DNA from: JAJPJE01 sp963724985
GTDB taxonomy: Bacteria; Acidobacteriota; Terriglobia; Terriglobales; Acidobacteriaceae
Direction: 5' to 3'
Assembly: GCA_963724985.1 (NCBI GenBank)
Contig: CAVRWV010000019.1
Span: forward strand, 1-64,000
DNA length: 64,000 bases
Part shown: positions 48,164 to 57,429 of the stretch, piece by piece
How the letters are laid out: each line of letters opens with the position of its first letter
How positions within the stretch are numbered: position 1 is the first letter of the stretch
The notes under the pieces: generated by a model
The model's database searches: none
Told to the model about the DNA's origin: nothing
What the model saw: only the letters and a program-made list of their open reading frames with translations
Translations under genes and position numbers: made by a program

Positions 48164-50659
48164 TTACTTATTGATTCCGCCCAATGCCAGATCGATGAGA
48201 GTTTTTTGCTCCATCTCGTGCGCCTTGGCCGATCCGGTAGCCGGACTCGAACTCGCCGATCGTTTTACGGTCAAGACCGGACGTCCGCCGGAAATCTTCT
48301 TGAGGCGCGGCACGACAAATGACAACGCGCCTTGATTGGCCGGCTCTTCCTGTACCCAGATGATCTCTGTGGCGTTCGCATGACGCTCCAACTCGGTCGA
48401 CAGGTCAGCTTCCGGGAATGGATACATTTGTTCGAGGAAGACGACGGCCGTAGTGGTGTCTTTGCGCTTCTTGCGCTCGCTGCGAATCTCGCGACCGATC
48501 TTGCCGGTGCAGACGACGATACGCTCGGCGTTCTGGATTTCGGTCTCGGGAAGTACGTTCAGAAAGTGATTGCGCTGGAAATCCTCGAGCGGAGAACTCG
48601 CGTCCGGATGGCGCAACATGCTCTTGGGCGTGAAGACGATGAGCGGCTTCCGCCATTTGCGCAGCGCCTGGCGTCGTAACAGATGGAAGAACTGCGCGGC
48701 CGTGGAGGGCTGGCAGATCTGCATGTTGTCACGCGCGGTGAGTTGTAGATAGCGCTCGATGCGCGCGCTAGAATGCTCCGGGCCCTGGCCTTCATAGCCG
48801 TGCGGCAATAACAGGACGAGGCCGGAGAGCAGTCCCCACTTGTCTTCGCCAGAGGCGATGAACTGATCGATGATGATCTGGGCGCCGTTGGCGAAGTCGC
48901 CGAACTGAGCTTCCCAGAGCACGAGCGATTCGGGATAGTCACGACTGTAGCCGTACTCGTAGCCCATCACGGCGGCTTCCGAAAGGATGGAGTTGTAGAC
49001 CTCGAACTTTGCCTGGTCAGAGGCAATGTGATTCAGCGGAATGTAGGGATGCTCGTCGTTGATGTCGAAGAGCACCGCATGCCGATGGTTGAAGGTGCCG
49101 CGCTGGCTGTCCTGACCGCTGAGGCGGGTATGCACGCCACGCTTCAGGAGCGATCCAAACGCCAGCGCCTCGGCCATACCAAAATCGATGGCGCGCTTGC
49201 CCTGACCCATCTCCGCACGCTGTTCGAGAAGTTTCTTGATTTTGGGGTGAATGGCAAACGTATCGGGATACGATGTCAAACCCTTCGTCAGCTCGGCGAT
49301 TTCTTCCTTGGTGAGGGAAGTATTCACTTCGTATTCGGGCTTCCATGGACCGCCGGCGTAGTCGTCCCAATAGGCTGGATGCTGCGCAAAGACCGGCATC
49401 TTGGTGAGTCGAGTCGCTTTCTTCTGCGCCTCGTTATAGGACTCTTGCGCCGCCTTGAATTGTTGAGTGGCGTCGGTGCCAAGCTGTTGCGCGTAAAGCT
49501 GCCAGAGCTGGGGATGATTCTTGATGCGCGCGTAGCGTACCGGTTGCGTGATAGTAGGGTCGTCGACTTCGCTATGACCATGACGACGGTAGCCGAGCAA
49601 GTCGATGACGACATCGGTTCCGAATGTGTAGCGGTATTCGAGCGCGAGACGCGCGATACGCACCACGGAGTCGGCATCTTCGGCGTTCACGTGGAAGATG
49701 GGAATCGGCAAGCGCTTGGCAAGATCTGAGGAGAAGCGACTGCTGGTGGATTCGTGCGGTTCAGTAGTGAATCCGATGAGGTTGTTGACAATGATATGTA
49801 TCGCGCCACCGACGTTGTAGCCAGGAACTGAGGCGTAGTCGAGCGTTTCGGCGGTAACGCCCTGTCCGGCGAAGGCCGCGTCACCATGCATGATGATGGG
49901 AAGAACTTTGTCGGTGCCTTCTTCGCCGAAGTGATACTGCTTGGCGCGAGTGCGACCGAGGGCAACGGGAGCGACAACTTCCAGATGGCTTGGATTCGAG
50001 ACCAGGTGAATATTGAGGCTGCGCCCGTTCTTTGCTTCGAAGACACCTGTAGCGCCGATGTGATATTTAACATCTCCGCCGCCAAGCACGCTGCGCGGGT
50101 CGACATCTTCAAACTTGGCAAAGATGTCGGACGGAGCCTTCCCCATAATGTTGACCATCACGCTGAGGCGTCCGCGATGTGCCATCGCGAAAACGATCTG
50201 CGCGGCGTCACGGTCGGCAGCGCGCTGAAGAACTTCGTCGAGGAAGGGAATTAGCCCGGTGACGCCCTCCAGCGAGAAGCGCTTCGTTCCGAGATAGCGC
50301 GACTGAATCACCTGCTCAAAGGCATCGGCCTTCACCAGCAGTTCGAGAATATGTTGCCGGTCAACCGGTTCAGGGTCAGATTCGAGCCGTTCCTGGATCC
50401 AGCGACGGCGCTCGGGATCGGGGATATGCATGAACTCGGCGCCGACGGTGCCGGAGTAGATGCGGCGAGCCTGGTCGGCAGCTTCGCCCTGAATGTCGAG
50501 CTCAGGGACGGGGACCGAGGACAGGTATTGCCCCAGGGGGTCAAGCTGGGCCTGAAGGTACCCCCAGCGGCGAAAAGAATCGAAAACTCGTTCACGATCC
50601 TGTGGATCGATCTCCAGCGTAGTGGCGGAGCGGGATGATTCCTGGGTTCTGGAAGCCAT
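48164..50659 (-). CDS. sucA: 2-oxoglutarate dehydrogenase E1 component
   Basis: 831 intact residues. Thiamine-diphosphate enzyme of the TCA cycle that decarboxylates 2-oxoglutarate and passes the succinyl group to E2. Motifs are FSLEGVTGLIPFLDEVLQRA, AMAHRGRLSVMVN, the ThDP/Mg site around GDAAFAGQGVTAE and IVNNLIGFTTE, and the C-terminal LLPHGYEGQGPEHSSARIER and YPFPE. It is somewhat shorter than the E. coli enzyme (about 930) because the N-terminal E2-docking extension is reduced. No sucB follows in the window. It is divergent from the Rrf2 gene. Confidence 0.96.
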   Translation of the reverse strand: MASRTQESSRSATTLEIDPQDRERVFDSFRRWGYLQAQLDPLGQYLSSVPVPELDIQGEAADQARRIYSGTVGAEFMHIPDPERRRWIQERLESDPEPVDRQHILELLVKADAFEQVIQSRYLGTKRFSLEGVTGLIPFLDEVLQRAADRDAAQIVFAMAHRGRLSVMVNIMGKAPSDIFAKFEDVDPRSVLGGGDVKYHIGATGVFEAKNGRSLNIHLVSNPSHLEVVAPVALGRTRAKQYHFGEEGTDKVLPIIMHGDAAFAGQGVTAETLDYASVPGYNVGGAIHIIVNNLIGFTTEPHESTSSRFSSDLAKRLPIPIFHVNAEDADSVVRIARLALEYRYTFGTDVVIDLLGYRRHGHSEVDDPTITQPVRYARIKNHPQLWQLYAQQLGTDATQQFKAAQESYNEAQKKATRLTKMPVFAQHPAYWDDYAGGPWKPEYEVNTSLTKEEIAELTKGLTSYPDTFAIHPKIKKLLEQRAEMGQGKRAIDFGMAEALAFGSLLKRGVHTRLSGQDSQRGTFNHRHAVLFDINDEHPYIPLNHIASDQAKFEVYNSILSEAAVMGYEYGYSRDYPESLVLWEAQFGDFANGAQIIIDQFIASGEDKWGLLSGLVLLLPHGYEGQGPEHSSARIERYLQLTARDNMQICQPSTAAQFFHLLRRQALRKWRKPLIVFTPKSMLRHPDASSPLEDFQRNHFLNVLPETEIQNAERIVVCTGKIGREIRSERKKRKDTTTAVVFLEQMYPFPEADLSTELERHANATEIIWVQEEPANQGALSFVVPRLKKISGGRPVLTVKRSASSSPATGSAKAHEMEQKTLIDLALGGINK

Positions 50660-50772
50660 ATTCTTTAGATTCCGGCAGATACCCGCTGGTCTCAGGCCAG
50701 GATAGGACTATGTTAATGGCCCGGCGGTTCGCCGAACTTAGTAGTGTAATGGAAGAGGGCGGCTTCCGACAC

Positions 50773-50800
50773 GTCACTAGTGGATGTGACGTAGATCACA
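50773..50800. promoter_or_regulatory. CRP/FNR-type palindrome with overlapping inverted repeat
   Basis: TGTGACGTAGATCACA (50785-50800) is a perfect TGTGA-N6-TCACA site. It overlaps a second perfect inverted repeat ACGTCAC / GTGACGT with 8-base spacer beginning at 50771. It lies 55 bases before the Rrf2 start and 126 bases before the sucA start, between the two divergent genes. Confidence 0.65.
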
Positions 50801-50854
50801 GTTACGTAGAGGGTTCGGGGCGGATTATGGAGTTGAAGATCATCAGGTCAAGAA

Positions 50855-51307
50855 GTGCTATCGATTACATCCCAGTACGCGATTCGAGCCTTAGTCATTC
50901 TCGCGGGATATCCCTGTGAAACGTCGGTTTTGGGTCGGGATCTGGCCCAAGACGGCAAAATTCCTAGAAACTACCTGGCCAAGATCCTGCTGGCGCTGAA
51001 GAACGCTGGAATTCTGGGGACAGCACGGGGAAGTCAGGGCGGCTACTGGCTGATCAAGCAGCCGGATTCTCTGAAGCTGGTCGACGTGGTACGCATCTTT
51101 GACCATATCTCGGATCCACCGCCGTGCCTGCTGGGAAAGCACGAATTGTGTATGAAGACGGACCCGTGCAGCGCGCATGCGAATTGGCACCGGATCAGAG
51201 ACTCGTATCTGGAGTTTCTGCAACGGACGACGCTGGCAGATGTGGCGGCAGATCCGAAAACCGCGGAGAAACTTACGACGGGGACACCGAATTCCTCTGT
51301 TCAATAA
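50855..51307 (+). CDS. Rrf2-family transcriptional regulator with cysteine cluster
   Basis: 150 residues from a GTG start at 50855. A winged helix (about 1-65) has QYAIRALVILAGY, RNYLAKILLALKNAGIL and ARGSQGGYWL. Three cysteines, in PPPCLLGKHELCMKTDPC (C-x7-C-x5-C), can hold an iron-sulfur cluster as in IscR/NsrR, though spacing differs from both. It probably senses redox, NO or iron status. It is divergent from sucA with the palindromic sites between them, so autoregulation and control of sucA are plausible but inferred. Confidence 0.92.
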   Translation: MLSITSQYAIRALVILAGYPCETSVLGRDLAQDGKIPRNYLAKILLALKNAGILGTARGSQGGYWLIKQPDSLKLVDVVRIFDHISDPPPCLLGKHELCMKTDPCSAHANWHRIRDSYLEFLQRTTLADVAADPKTAEKLTTGTPNSSVQ

Positions 51308-51459
51308 GGGTAGCGGGGGCACGCGGCATCTTGTTCGAGCGTGGTTGCACGGGAATCACGATTCGATGTGACCCGAATCATGGCAGCAGGTGGGCTTGGG
51401 CATTGAGTCTTAAGGGTTCAGCTTCATCATAATCGGCAACAGGAGCGAGGTTCTTATAT

Positions 51460-54228
51460 ATGGATACGGTGATCAAGACTCCGGGCGGCAAGATTCTGTC
51501 CGGTTCCAAGCTGGCGATTGACCCGGCACACGATCTGCTGCGCGCCGAACGGCGCCCGCTGGATAACATTTTCAATCCGAAAAGCGTGGCGGTTATCGGC
51601 GCTTCCGAGCGCGAGGGCAGCGTGGGACGCCAGGTGCTATGGAACCTACTGAGCACGCCGTTCGGCGGAACAGTTTATCCAGTCAATCCAAAGCGGAGCA
51701 GTATCCTCGGCATTCGCGCCTACAAAGACATCGATGCCATTCCTGAGCAAGTGGATCTTGCGGTCATCACGACGCCCGCCGGGAGTGTTCCGGCTCTGAT
51801 TGATGAGTGCGTACGCGCTGAGGTGCCTGCGGCCATCGTGATCTCAGCGGGCTTCAAAGAGCACGGCGAAGAGGGCAAGGAGCTTGAGCGTCAGATCGCG
51901 CAGAAGATCGCGGGCGGCAAGATGCGCATCATCGGGCCGAACTGCCTGGGCGTGATGAATCCGCTAACGGGCATGAATGCCACGTTCGCGCGGGCGATGG
52001 CACGTCCAGGAAACGTGGCGTTTATCAGCCAGAGCGGCGCACTGTGCACGTCGGTGCTGGACTGGAGTATTCGCGAGAACGTTGGTTTCAGCGGATTCGT
52101 TTCGACTGGCTCGATGCTCGATGTGGGTTGGGGCGATCTGATCGATTACTTCGGCGATGATCCGCGCACGAAGAGCATCATCATTTACATGGAATCGATC
52201 GGCGACGCACAGTCGTTCCTTTCCGCGGCGCGCGAGATTTCGCTCTCCAAGCCGATCCTGGTGATTAAAGCTGGACGTACTGCCGCGGCGGCGAAAGCAG
52301 CGGCTTCGCATACGGGTGCTTTGACCGGCAGCGACGAAGTGCTGGATGCAGCCTTCCGCCGCACGGGCGTGCTTAGGGTCAGCAGCATTGCTGATGTTTT
52401 CTATATGTCCGAGGTATTAGCGCGGCAGCCGTTGCCGCAGGGACCGAAGCTTGCCATTGTGACGAATGCGGGCGGTCCTGGCGTTCTGGCAACCGACGCG
52501 CTGGTTTCAGGCGACGGGGAACTGGCCGAGCTCTCACCGGCGACGATGAAGGCCTTCGACGATTTCCTGCCACCGCATTGGAGCCACAACAACCCGGTCG
52601 ACATTCTCGGTGACGCCGAGCCGCAGCGCTATGCGAAGTCGCTGGAGATAGCGGCGAAAGATCCGCACATCGATGGAATGATGGTGATCCTGACGCCGCA
52701 AGGCATGACGAATCCGACGCGAATTGCGGAAGAGCTGAAGCCATATGCGCATTCGCTCGGCAAACCGGTGTTGGCGAGCTGGATGGGCGGAACAGAAGTT
52801 GCGACTGGCGAAGAGATTCTGAACGAAGCGGGAATTCCGACATTTGCGTTCCCCGATACGGCCGCGCGCATGTTCAATTACATGTGGAAGTACAGCTACA
52901 ACCTGCGCGGACTGTATGAGACGCCGACGCTGCGGACAGATGGCTCGGACGCTCCGGATCGCAAGGCAGCGAAAGAACTGATCGAACGTGTGCGTCAATC
53001 CGGACGCACGATTCTGACTGAGTTCGAATCCAAGCAGCTGCTTTCTTCCTACGGCATTCCCACGGTTCCCACCTTTGTTGCGAAAGATGAGAAGGAAGCG
53101 GTCGGGACGGCGGAGAAGATTGGCTTCCCGGTGGTGCTGAAGCTCTATTCGGAAACGATTACGCACAAAACAGATGTCGGCGGCGTGGTGCTGAATCTTC
53201 GCGACGCTGAGGCCGTCCGCAAAGCATTCAACGGGATTCGCGATTCGGTTGCAGAGAAGGTCGGCGCTCAGCATTTCCAGGGCGTAACCGTGCAGCCGAT
53301 GGCGAAGCTCGAGGGATACGAAATCATTATTGGCAGCAGCATCGATTCGCAATTCGGACCGGTGCTGTTGTTTGGAACCGGTGGTCAACTGGTGGAGGTG
53401 TTCAAGGATCGCGCGCTGGCGCTGCCTCCGCTGAACACTACGCTGGCTCGACGCATGATGGAGCAGACGAAGATCTATACGGCGCTGAAGGGCGTCCGTG
53501 GACGCAAGCCGGTGGATATGGCTGCGCTCGAGGATCTGATGGTTCGCTTCAGCCAGTTAGTGGTGGAACAGCCGTGGATCAAAGAGATCGACATCAATCC
53601 GCTGCTGGCGTCGTCGGACCGTCTGCTCGCGCTGGATGCACGCGTGGTGATATACGGTCTCGACAAGAAGGAAGAGGATCTGCCGAAGGCAGCGATTCGT
53701 CCCTATCCGATGCAATACGTGCAGAGCTGGAAGATGAAGGACGGAACACCAATCACAGTCCGTCCGATTCGTCCCGAAGACGAGCCTTCGCTGATCAAGT
53801 TCCATGAGAAGCTGTCGGAGCGCACGGTACTGATGCGCTACTTCACGCCGATGGGACTGGGGCAGCGCACGGCGCACGAGCGTCTGACGCGAATCTGCTT
53901 CGTGAACTATGACCGCGATATGGCGCTGGTGGCGGAGCGGAAAGCGGAGGGGGCTTCCGAGGTGTTGGCGGTCAGCCGGTTGACTCGGCTGCATGGCACG
54001 GAGATGGCCGAAGCCACGGTCGTTGTCCTGGATGAAGCCCAGCATATGGGTCTGGGGACCGAGTTGATGAAACGCACGATCGACGTGGCACGTGCCGAGA
54101 AATTGAAACAGGTGGTTGCTACGATGCTTGCTGAAAACGAGGATATGCAGGCAGTGTGCAAGAAGCTCGGTTTCAAGATCGAGAAGGTTGATGGGCGCGA
54201 TCTTGTAAGGGCGGAACTGGCACTGTAA
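51460..54228 (+). CDS. ADP-forming acyl-CoA synthetase fused to GNAT acetyltransferase (Pat-type)
   Basis: 922 intact residues. Domains in order: CoA-binding Rossmann fold (about 30-130, SVAVIGASEREGSVGRQV), succinyl-CoA ligase-like domain with SHTGALTGSDE where H284 aligns with the phospho-His of ADP-forming acetyl-CoA synthetases, an ATP-grasp domain (about 500-720, KTDVGGVVLNL), and a C-terminal GNAT (about 760-920, HMGLGTELMKRTIDVARA). This is the architecture of protein acetyltransferase Pat/PatZ. The product may make acetyl-CoA, acetylate proteins such as acetyl-CoA synthetase, or both. It is preceded by a 150-base gap after the Rrf2 gene. Confidence 0.94.
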   Translation: MDTVIKTPGGKILSGSKLAIDPAHDLLRAERRPLDNIFNPKSVAVIGASEREGSVGRQVLWNLLSTPFGGTVYPVNPKRSSILGIRAYKDIDAIPEQVDLAVITTPAGSVPALIDECVRAEVPAAIVISAGFKEHGEEGKELERQIAQKIAGGKMRIIGPNCLGVMNPLTGMNATFARAMARPGNVAFISQSGALCTSVLDWSIRENVGFSGFVSTGSMLDVGWGDLIDYFGDDPRTKSIIIYMESIGDAQSFLSAAREISLSKPILVIKAGRTAAAAKAAASHTGALTGSDEVLDAAFRRTGVLRVSSIADVFYMSEVLARQPLPQGPKLAIVTNAGGPGVLATDALVSGDGELAELSPATMKAFDDFLPPHWSHNNPVDILGDAEPQRYAKSLEIAAKDPHIDGMMVILTPQGMTNPTRIAEELKPYAHSLGKPVLASWMGGTEVATGEEILNEAGIPTFAFPDTAARMFNYMWKYSYNLRGLYETPTLRTDGSDAPDRKAAKELIERVRQSGRTILTEFESKQLLSSYGIPTVPTFVAKDEKEAVGTAEKIGFPVVLKLYSETITHKTDVGGVVLNLRDAEAVRKAFNGIRDSVAEKVGAQHFQGVTVQPMAKLEGYEIIIGSSIDSQFGPVLLFGTGGQLVEVFKDRALALPPLNTTLARRMMEQTKIYTALKGVRGRKPVDMAALEDLMVRFSQLVVEQPWIKEIDINPLLASSDRLLALDARVVIYGLDKKEEDLPKAAIRPYPMQYVQSWKMKDGTPITVRPIRPEDEPSLIKFHEKLSERTVLMRYFTPMGLGQRTAHERLTRICFVNYDRDMALVAERKAEGASEVLAVSRLTRLHGTEMAEATVVVLDEAQHMGLGTELMKRTIDVARAEKLKQVVATMLAENEDMQAVCKKLGFKIEKVDGRDLVRAELAL

Positions 54229-54245
54229 ACCGTTTTAGAGATGGG

Positions 54246-54275
54246 AGCCCAGCCTGCGGGCTGGGCTTTTGTCTT
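54246..54275 (+). terminator. Rho-independent terminator
   Basis: A 9-bp stem AGCCCAGCC / GGCTGGGCT, loop TGCG, followed by TTTGTCTTG. It lies 17 bases after the acyl-CoA synthetase/GNAT stop. Confidence 0.85.
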
Positions 54276-54423
54276 GTGCTGCGAGTTTTCACCCAGTGGA
54301 ATCGCTTCCTAGCCAAGAAAAAACTACCTTTAGCGAGGCTGTGATTAAAACGATTAAGTGGCTGTTTTTTCAGTAAGTTGATCTGGTATTGTGATTGCAA
54401 TAGATGAAGGCGCGAGGAGCGTG

Positions 54424-54849
54424 ATGGGATTTGCCGGCGCATCGGCAGTTCAAGCTGTGAATCGAAGTGAGCGGCGCGGGGCGCTGATGATGGGCGTTCA
54501 GCCCGACCAGAGAAACGCATCGCGTTTTTTTGTGACTGCGGCGACCAAGATTCGTACGCAGGCGGGGTGCGAGGAGCATGTTGGCCTGGTTCGTGACTTG
54601 AGCGGAAACGGCATCTTCGTCTACTCGGACTTCACACCCGAATGTGGATCGCGTCTCGAAGTATTATTGCGTACGTCGAAGATGAATCCCCGGCACGTGA
54701 GTATCGCCTGCCGAGGTAAAGTTGTGCGGGTGGAACCCAGCACGAGCGGCGCAGCTGTTGGTATCGCGCTGGCAGTCGATGAATATGAGTTCTGCATTCA
54801 GAATCCTCGTCCGCAACTGAAGGCGGCTTCGCCGATCGTTCACGTTTAG
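54424..54849 (+). CDS. PilZ-domain protein
   Basis: 141 residues from the ATG at 54424, chosen for the GAGGAG just upstream; a GTG at 54391 is an alternative. The PilZ fold is seen in RNASRFFVTAATKIRT, then VGLVRDLSGNGIFVYSDF, matching the D/NxSxxG core, and VHVSIACRGKVVRVEP-like strands. The N-terminal RxxxR motif (QPDQRNASR) is only partly conserved, so c-di-GMP binding is likely but not assured. It stands alone. Confidence 0.8.
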   Translation: MGFAGASAVQAVNRSERRGALMMGVQPDQRNASRFFVTAATKIRTQAGCEEHVGLVRDLSGNGIFVYSDFTPECGSRLEVLLRTSKMNPRHVSIACRGKVVRVEPSTSGAAVGIALAVDEYEFCIQNPRPQLKAASPIVHV

Positions 54850-55079
54850 CATACAAATCCACGTTACCAAAGCACGTACCCATCTGGGGACTCTCATCCC
54901 TAGTGCTTTTCCGCTACTTTTCTCCTAAGAGAGTGTTATTTAGAGCGTGTCGAGGAGATCGACGCGTCAACACATAATCTGAGCGCACCTGCTACTCAGA
55001 AAGCGCATCTGAATGGGCGCGGCGTAGCTTTGCAGGGCGGACGCTTTGTTGTGCACTCAGGCGATCCTTGGGAGAGCAA

Positions 55080-55673
55080 ATGAAGAAGCAACTCTGGTTG
55101 TTTGGCATCCTTGCAATATTTTTTTCTGCCGTTGCCATGCAGGCGCAACAGATCTCTGCCGCTTTTGGCGTAGGAACAATGCTGGCTCCCTCCGCTGCGA
55201 GCGCTACCGGGAATTATTCTTCGCAGTCATTGAGCGGAGGCGCGTATCCCGCATTTAGCGGCGACTTCCTGTTCCACAAGAATTTTGGCGTGATGGGCGA
55301 AGTCGCATGGCGGGCCAGTCAAAACTTCTATCAAGGTAACTTTCCGTACCGCCCAGTATTGTGGGATTTCAATGGAATGTATGCGCCGAAGATTGGGAAC
55401 AAGGCACAGGCCGATCTGACTGCTGGAATCGGTGCGGAGAGCATACGGTTTTACCAGGGATTCACCATTTGCAATGGATTTAGCTGCACGAACTACGTGA
55501 GCAGCAACCACTTCATGGGACACTTCGGCGCAGGACTGAGGTACTACTTCCATGGTGGTTTGTTTATCCGGCCGGAAGCGCATCTGTATCTGATTCGAAA
55601 CAACTTCGAGTTCAGTTCCTCACACGCGGTGCGCGTGGGCGCGTCGCTCGGATACACCTTCGGCGGAAGATAA
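55080..55673 (+). CDS. Outer-membrane beta-barrel protein, hypothetical
   Basis: 197 residues from the ATG at 55080, with a signal peptide (KKQLWLFGILAIFFSAVAMQ). Eight or so amphipathic strands follow, with glycine and aromatic girdles (GDFLFHKNFGVMGEVAW, MGHFGAGLRYYFHGGLFI) and the ending VRVGASLGYTFGGR, as in small OmpA/OmpW-like barrels. Function is unknown. A strong bidirectional hairpin follows. Confidence 0.75.
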   Translation: MKKQLWLFGILAIFFSAVAMQAQQISAAFGVGTMLAPSAASATGNYSSQSLSGGAYPAFSGDFLFHKNFGVMGEVAWRASQNFYQGNFPYRPVLWDFNGMYAPKIGNKAQADLTAGIGAESIRFYQGFTICNGFSCTNYVSSNHFMGHFGAGLRYYFHGGLFIRPEAHLYLIRNNFEFSSSHAVRVGASLGYTFGGR

Positions 55674-55682
55674 ATCAGAATA

Positions 55683-55722
55683 ATTCCCGATCCGTTTCCA
55701 GCCATGGTTGCGGATCGGGAAT
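55683..55722. terminator. Long inverted repeat / terminator between convergent genes
   Basis: A perfect 12-bp stem ATTCCCGATCCG / CGGATCGGGAAT with 16-base loop. It lies 10 bases after the barrel gene stop and before the stop of the convergent hydrolase gene. The T tract is poor. Confidence 0.65.
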
Positions 55723-55784
55723 CTGGCATGAACTGCTGACATTAGCCTGCGCTTCGCTCAAACCCAAATTTAATGGAAACCGTC

Positions 55785-56624
55785 CTACGCTGCTGCTTCG
55801 CTGCTGCGTTGGAAGAATGCCAATAGTTCGGCGTTGATCTCGTTTTTCATGGTGGTGCACAGGCCGTGAGGCGCACCATGGAAAACCTTCAGTGTCGCGC
55901 CCTTGATGAGCTTGGACTGCAGCAGGCCGGCGTTGGGGTAAGGCACGATCTGGTCGTCGTCACCTTGAATGATGAGCGTAGGTATATCGAACTTTTTCAG
56001 GTCTTCGGTTTGATCGGTTTCGGAGAATGCCTTAATGCAGAAGTATGCGGCAGGGAAACCGGCCATCGTTCCTTGCAGCCAGAAGGACTCGCGGACTCCT
56101 TCCGAAATTTTTGCGCCCGGACGATTGTAACCATAGAAGGGCAAGCTCAAATCGCGCCAGAATTGCGGCCGGTCGGCGACAACGGCAGCGCGAAGCTTAT
56201 CGAACACCTCGATCGGTGCGCCACCCGGGTTCGAAGGGGTCTTGACCATAAGCGGCGGTATCGCGGAGATGAGCACGGCCTTGGCTACACGCTTGGTGCC
56301 GTGGCGACCGATATAACGTGCGACTTCACCGCCGCCGGTCGAATGCCCGACGTGAATGACGTTCTCGAGATGAAGTTTCTCAACGAGTTCAGCGAGATCG
56401 TCGGCGTAGGTGTCCATGTCGTTGCCGTTCCAGGGCTGGCTGGAACGTCCATGGCCGCGACGATCGTGGGCGATGCAGCGGTATCCATGCGAGGCAAGAA
56501 AGAACATCTGGTCTTCGAAAGCGTCCGCCGAGAGAGGCCAGCCGTGGCTGAAAACAATTGGTTGTCCTTTGCCCCAGTCGTTGTAATAGATCTGGGTACC
56601 GTCTTTTGTCGTAAATGTGCTCAT
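55785..56624 (-). CDS. Alpha/beta hydrolase, non-haem chloroperoxidase type
   Basis: 279 residues from the ATG at 56624, which has AAGGAG 5 bases upstream; the open frame to 56729 is not used. The catalytic triad is Ser in VGHSTGGGEVARY, Asp in IQGDDDQIVPY and His in FHGAPHGLC. The N-terminal YYNDWGKGQPIVFSHGWPL forms the oxyanion region. It resembles cofactor-free bromo/chloroperoxidases and related esterases. The real substrate is not shown by sequence. Confidence 0.93.
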   Translation of the reverse strand: MSTFTTKDGTQIYYNDWGKGQPIVFSHGWPLSADAFEDQMFFLASHGYRCIAHDRRGHGRSSQPWNGNDMDTYADDLAELVEKLHLENVIHVGHSTGGGEVARYIGRHGTKRVAKAVLISAIPPLMVKTPSNPGGAPIEVFDKLRAAVVADRPQFWRDLSLPFYGYNRPGAKISEGVRESFWLQGTMAGFPAAYFCIKAFSETDQTEDLKKFDIPTLIIQGDDDQIVPYPNAGLLQSKLIKGATLKVFHGAPHGLCTTMKNEINAELLAFFQRSSEAAA

Positions 56625-56788
56625 GATTTCTCCTTGCAACGGGTTGATTGGTGAAGGTTCAACTTCAAGAGTGGCGGAGCGAACTTGAGTAACTTGCAAT
56701 GGCCCGAGAAACCGGGGAACGAAAAGCACTGCTCAGCGTGCAGCGGAGGTTGAAAGATTGCCATTCCCGGTGGCTGCACTTTCGCGGA

Positions 56789-57256
56789 TTACAGTCCGAG
56801 ATCGCTTAATCCTGGATGGTCATCCGGACGTCGACCAAGGGGCCAGTGGTACTTCCGCTCCGACTCCTGAATTGGCAGGTCGTTGATGCTGGCCAGCCTG
56901 ACGCGCATGAGTCCTTCGTTGTCGAACTCCCAATTTTCATTGCCGTAGGAGCGAAACCAGTTGCCGGAATCGTCGTGACATTCATAAGCGAAGCGCACGG
57001 CGATGCGGTTCTCGTGAAAGGCCCAGAGTTCTTTGATTAGGCGATAGTCGAGCTCTCTCGTCCATTTGCGCTGAAGAAAAGCGACGATCGTCGGTCGGCC
57101 CGTCAGGAACTCCGCGCGATTTCGCCAGCGAGAGTCGATTGTGTAGGCGAGAGAGACTTTCTCGGGGTCACGCGAGTTCCACGCATCTTCCGCAAGACGA
57201 ACCTTTTGAATTGCGCTTTCGCGTGTAAATGGCGGCAACGGTGGGCGTGCACTCAT
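56789..57256 (-). CDS. DUF1348 / SnoaL-like (NTF2-fold) protein
   Basis: 155 residues from MSARPPLPPF; an in-frame ATG seven codons upstream is possible. FTRESAIQKVRLAEDAWNSR, WRNRAEFLTGRPTIVAFLQR and FAYECHDDSGNWFRSYGNEN match the nuclear transport factor 2-like DUF1348 family. It is a single-domain cytoplasmic protein of unknown reaction. Confidence 0.88.
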   Translation of the reverse strand: MSARPPLPPFTRESAIQKVRLAEDAWNSRDPEKVSLAYTIDSRWRNRAEFLTGRPTIVAFLQRKWTRELDYRLIKELWAFHENRIAVRFAYECHDDSGNWFRSYGNENWEFDNEGLMRVRLASINDLPIQESERKYHWPLGRRPDDHPGLSDLGL

Positions 57257-57429
57257 AAGTCCTACCAGGCGCAGCACAGCCGGAAAGCAGTGCGCTTGCC
57301 AATAGATGTGCCAAGCCCGAAAAAGGAATCGATAATTCTGACGGAAAAATACTGTGGATGGCGGATAAGCAGTTTTCGGTTCGTCTGCAAACGAAGAGAG
57401 CAGCGAATGAGAATTTAGAAGGTTGTTGC

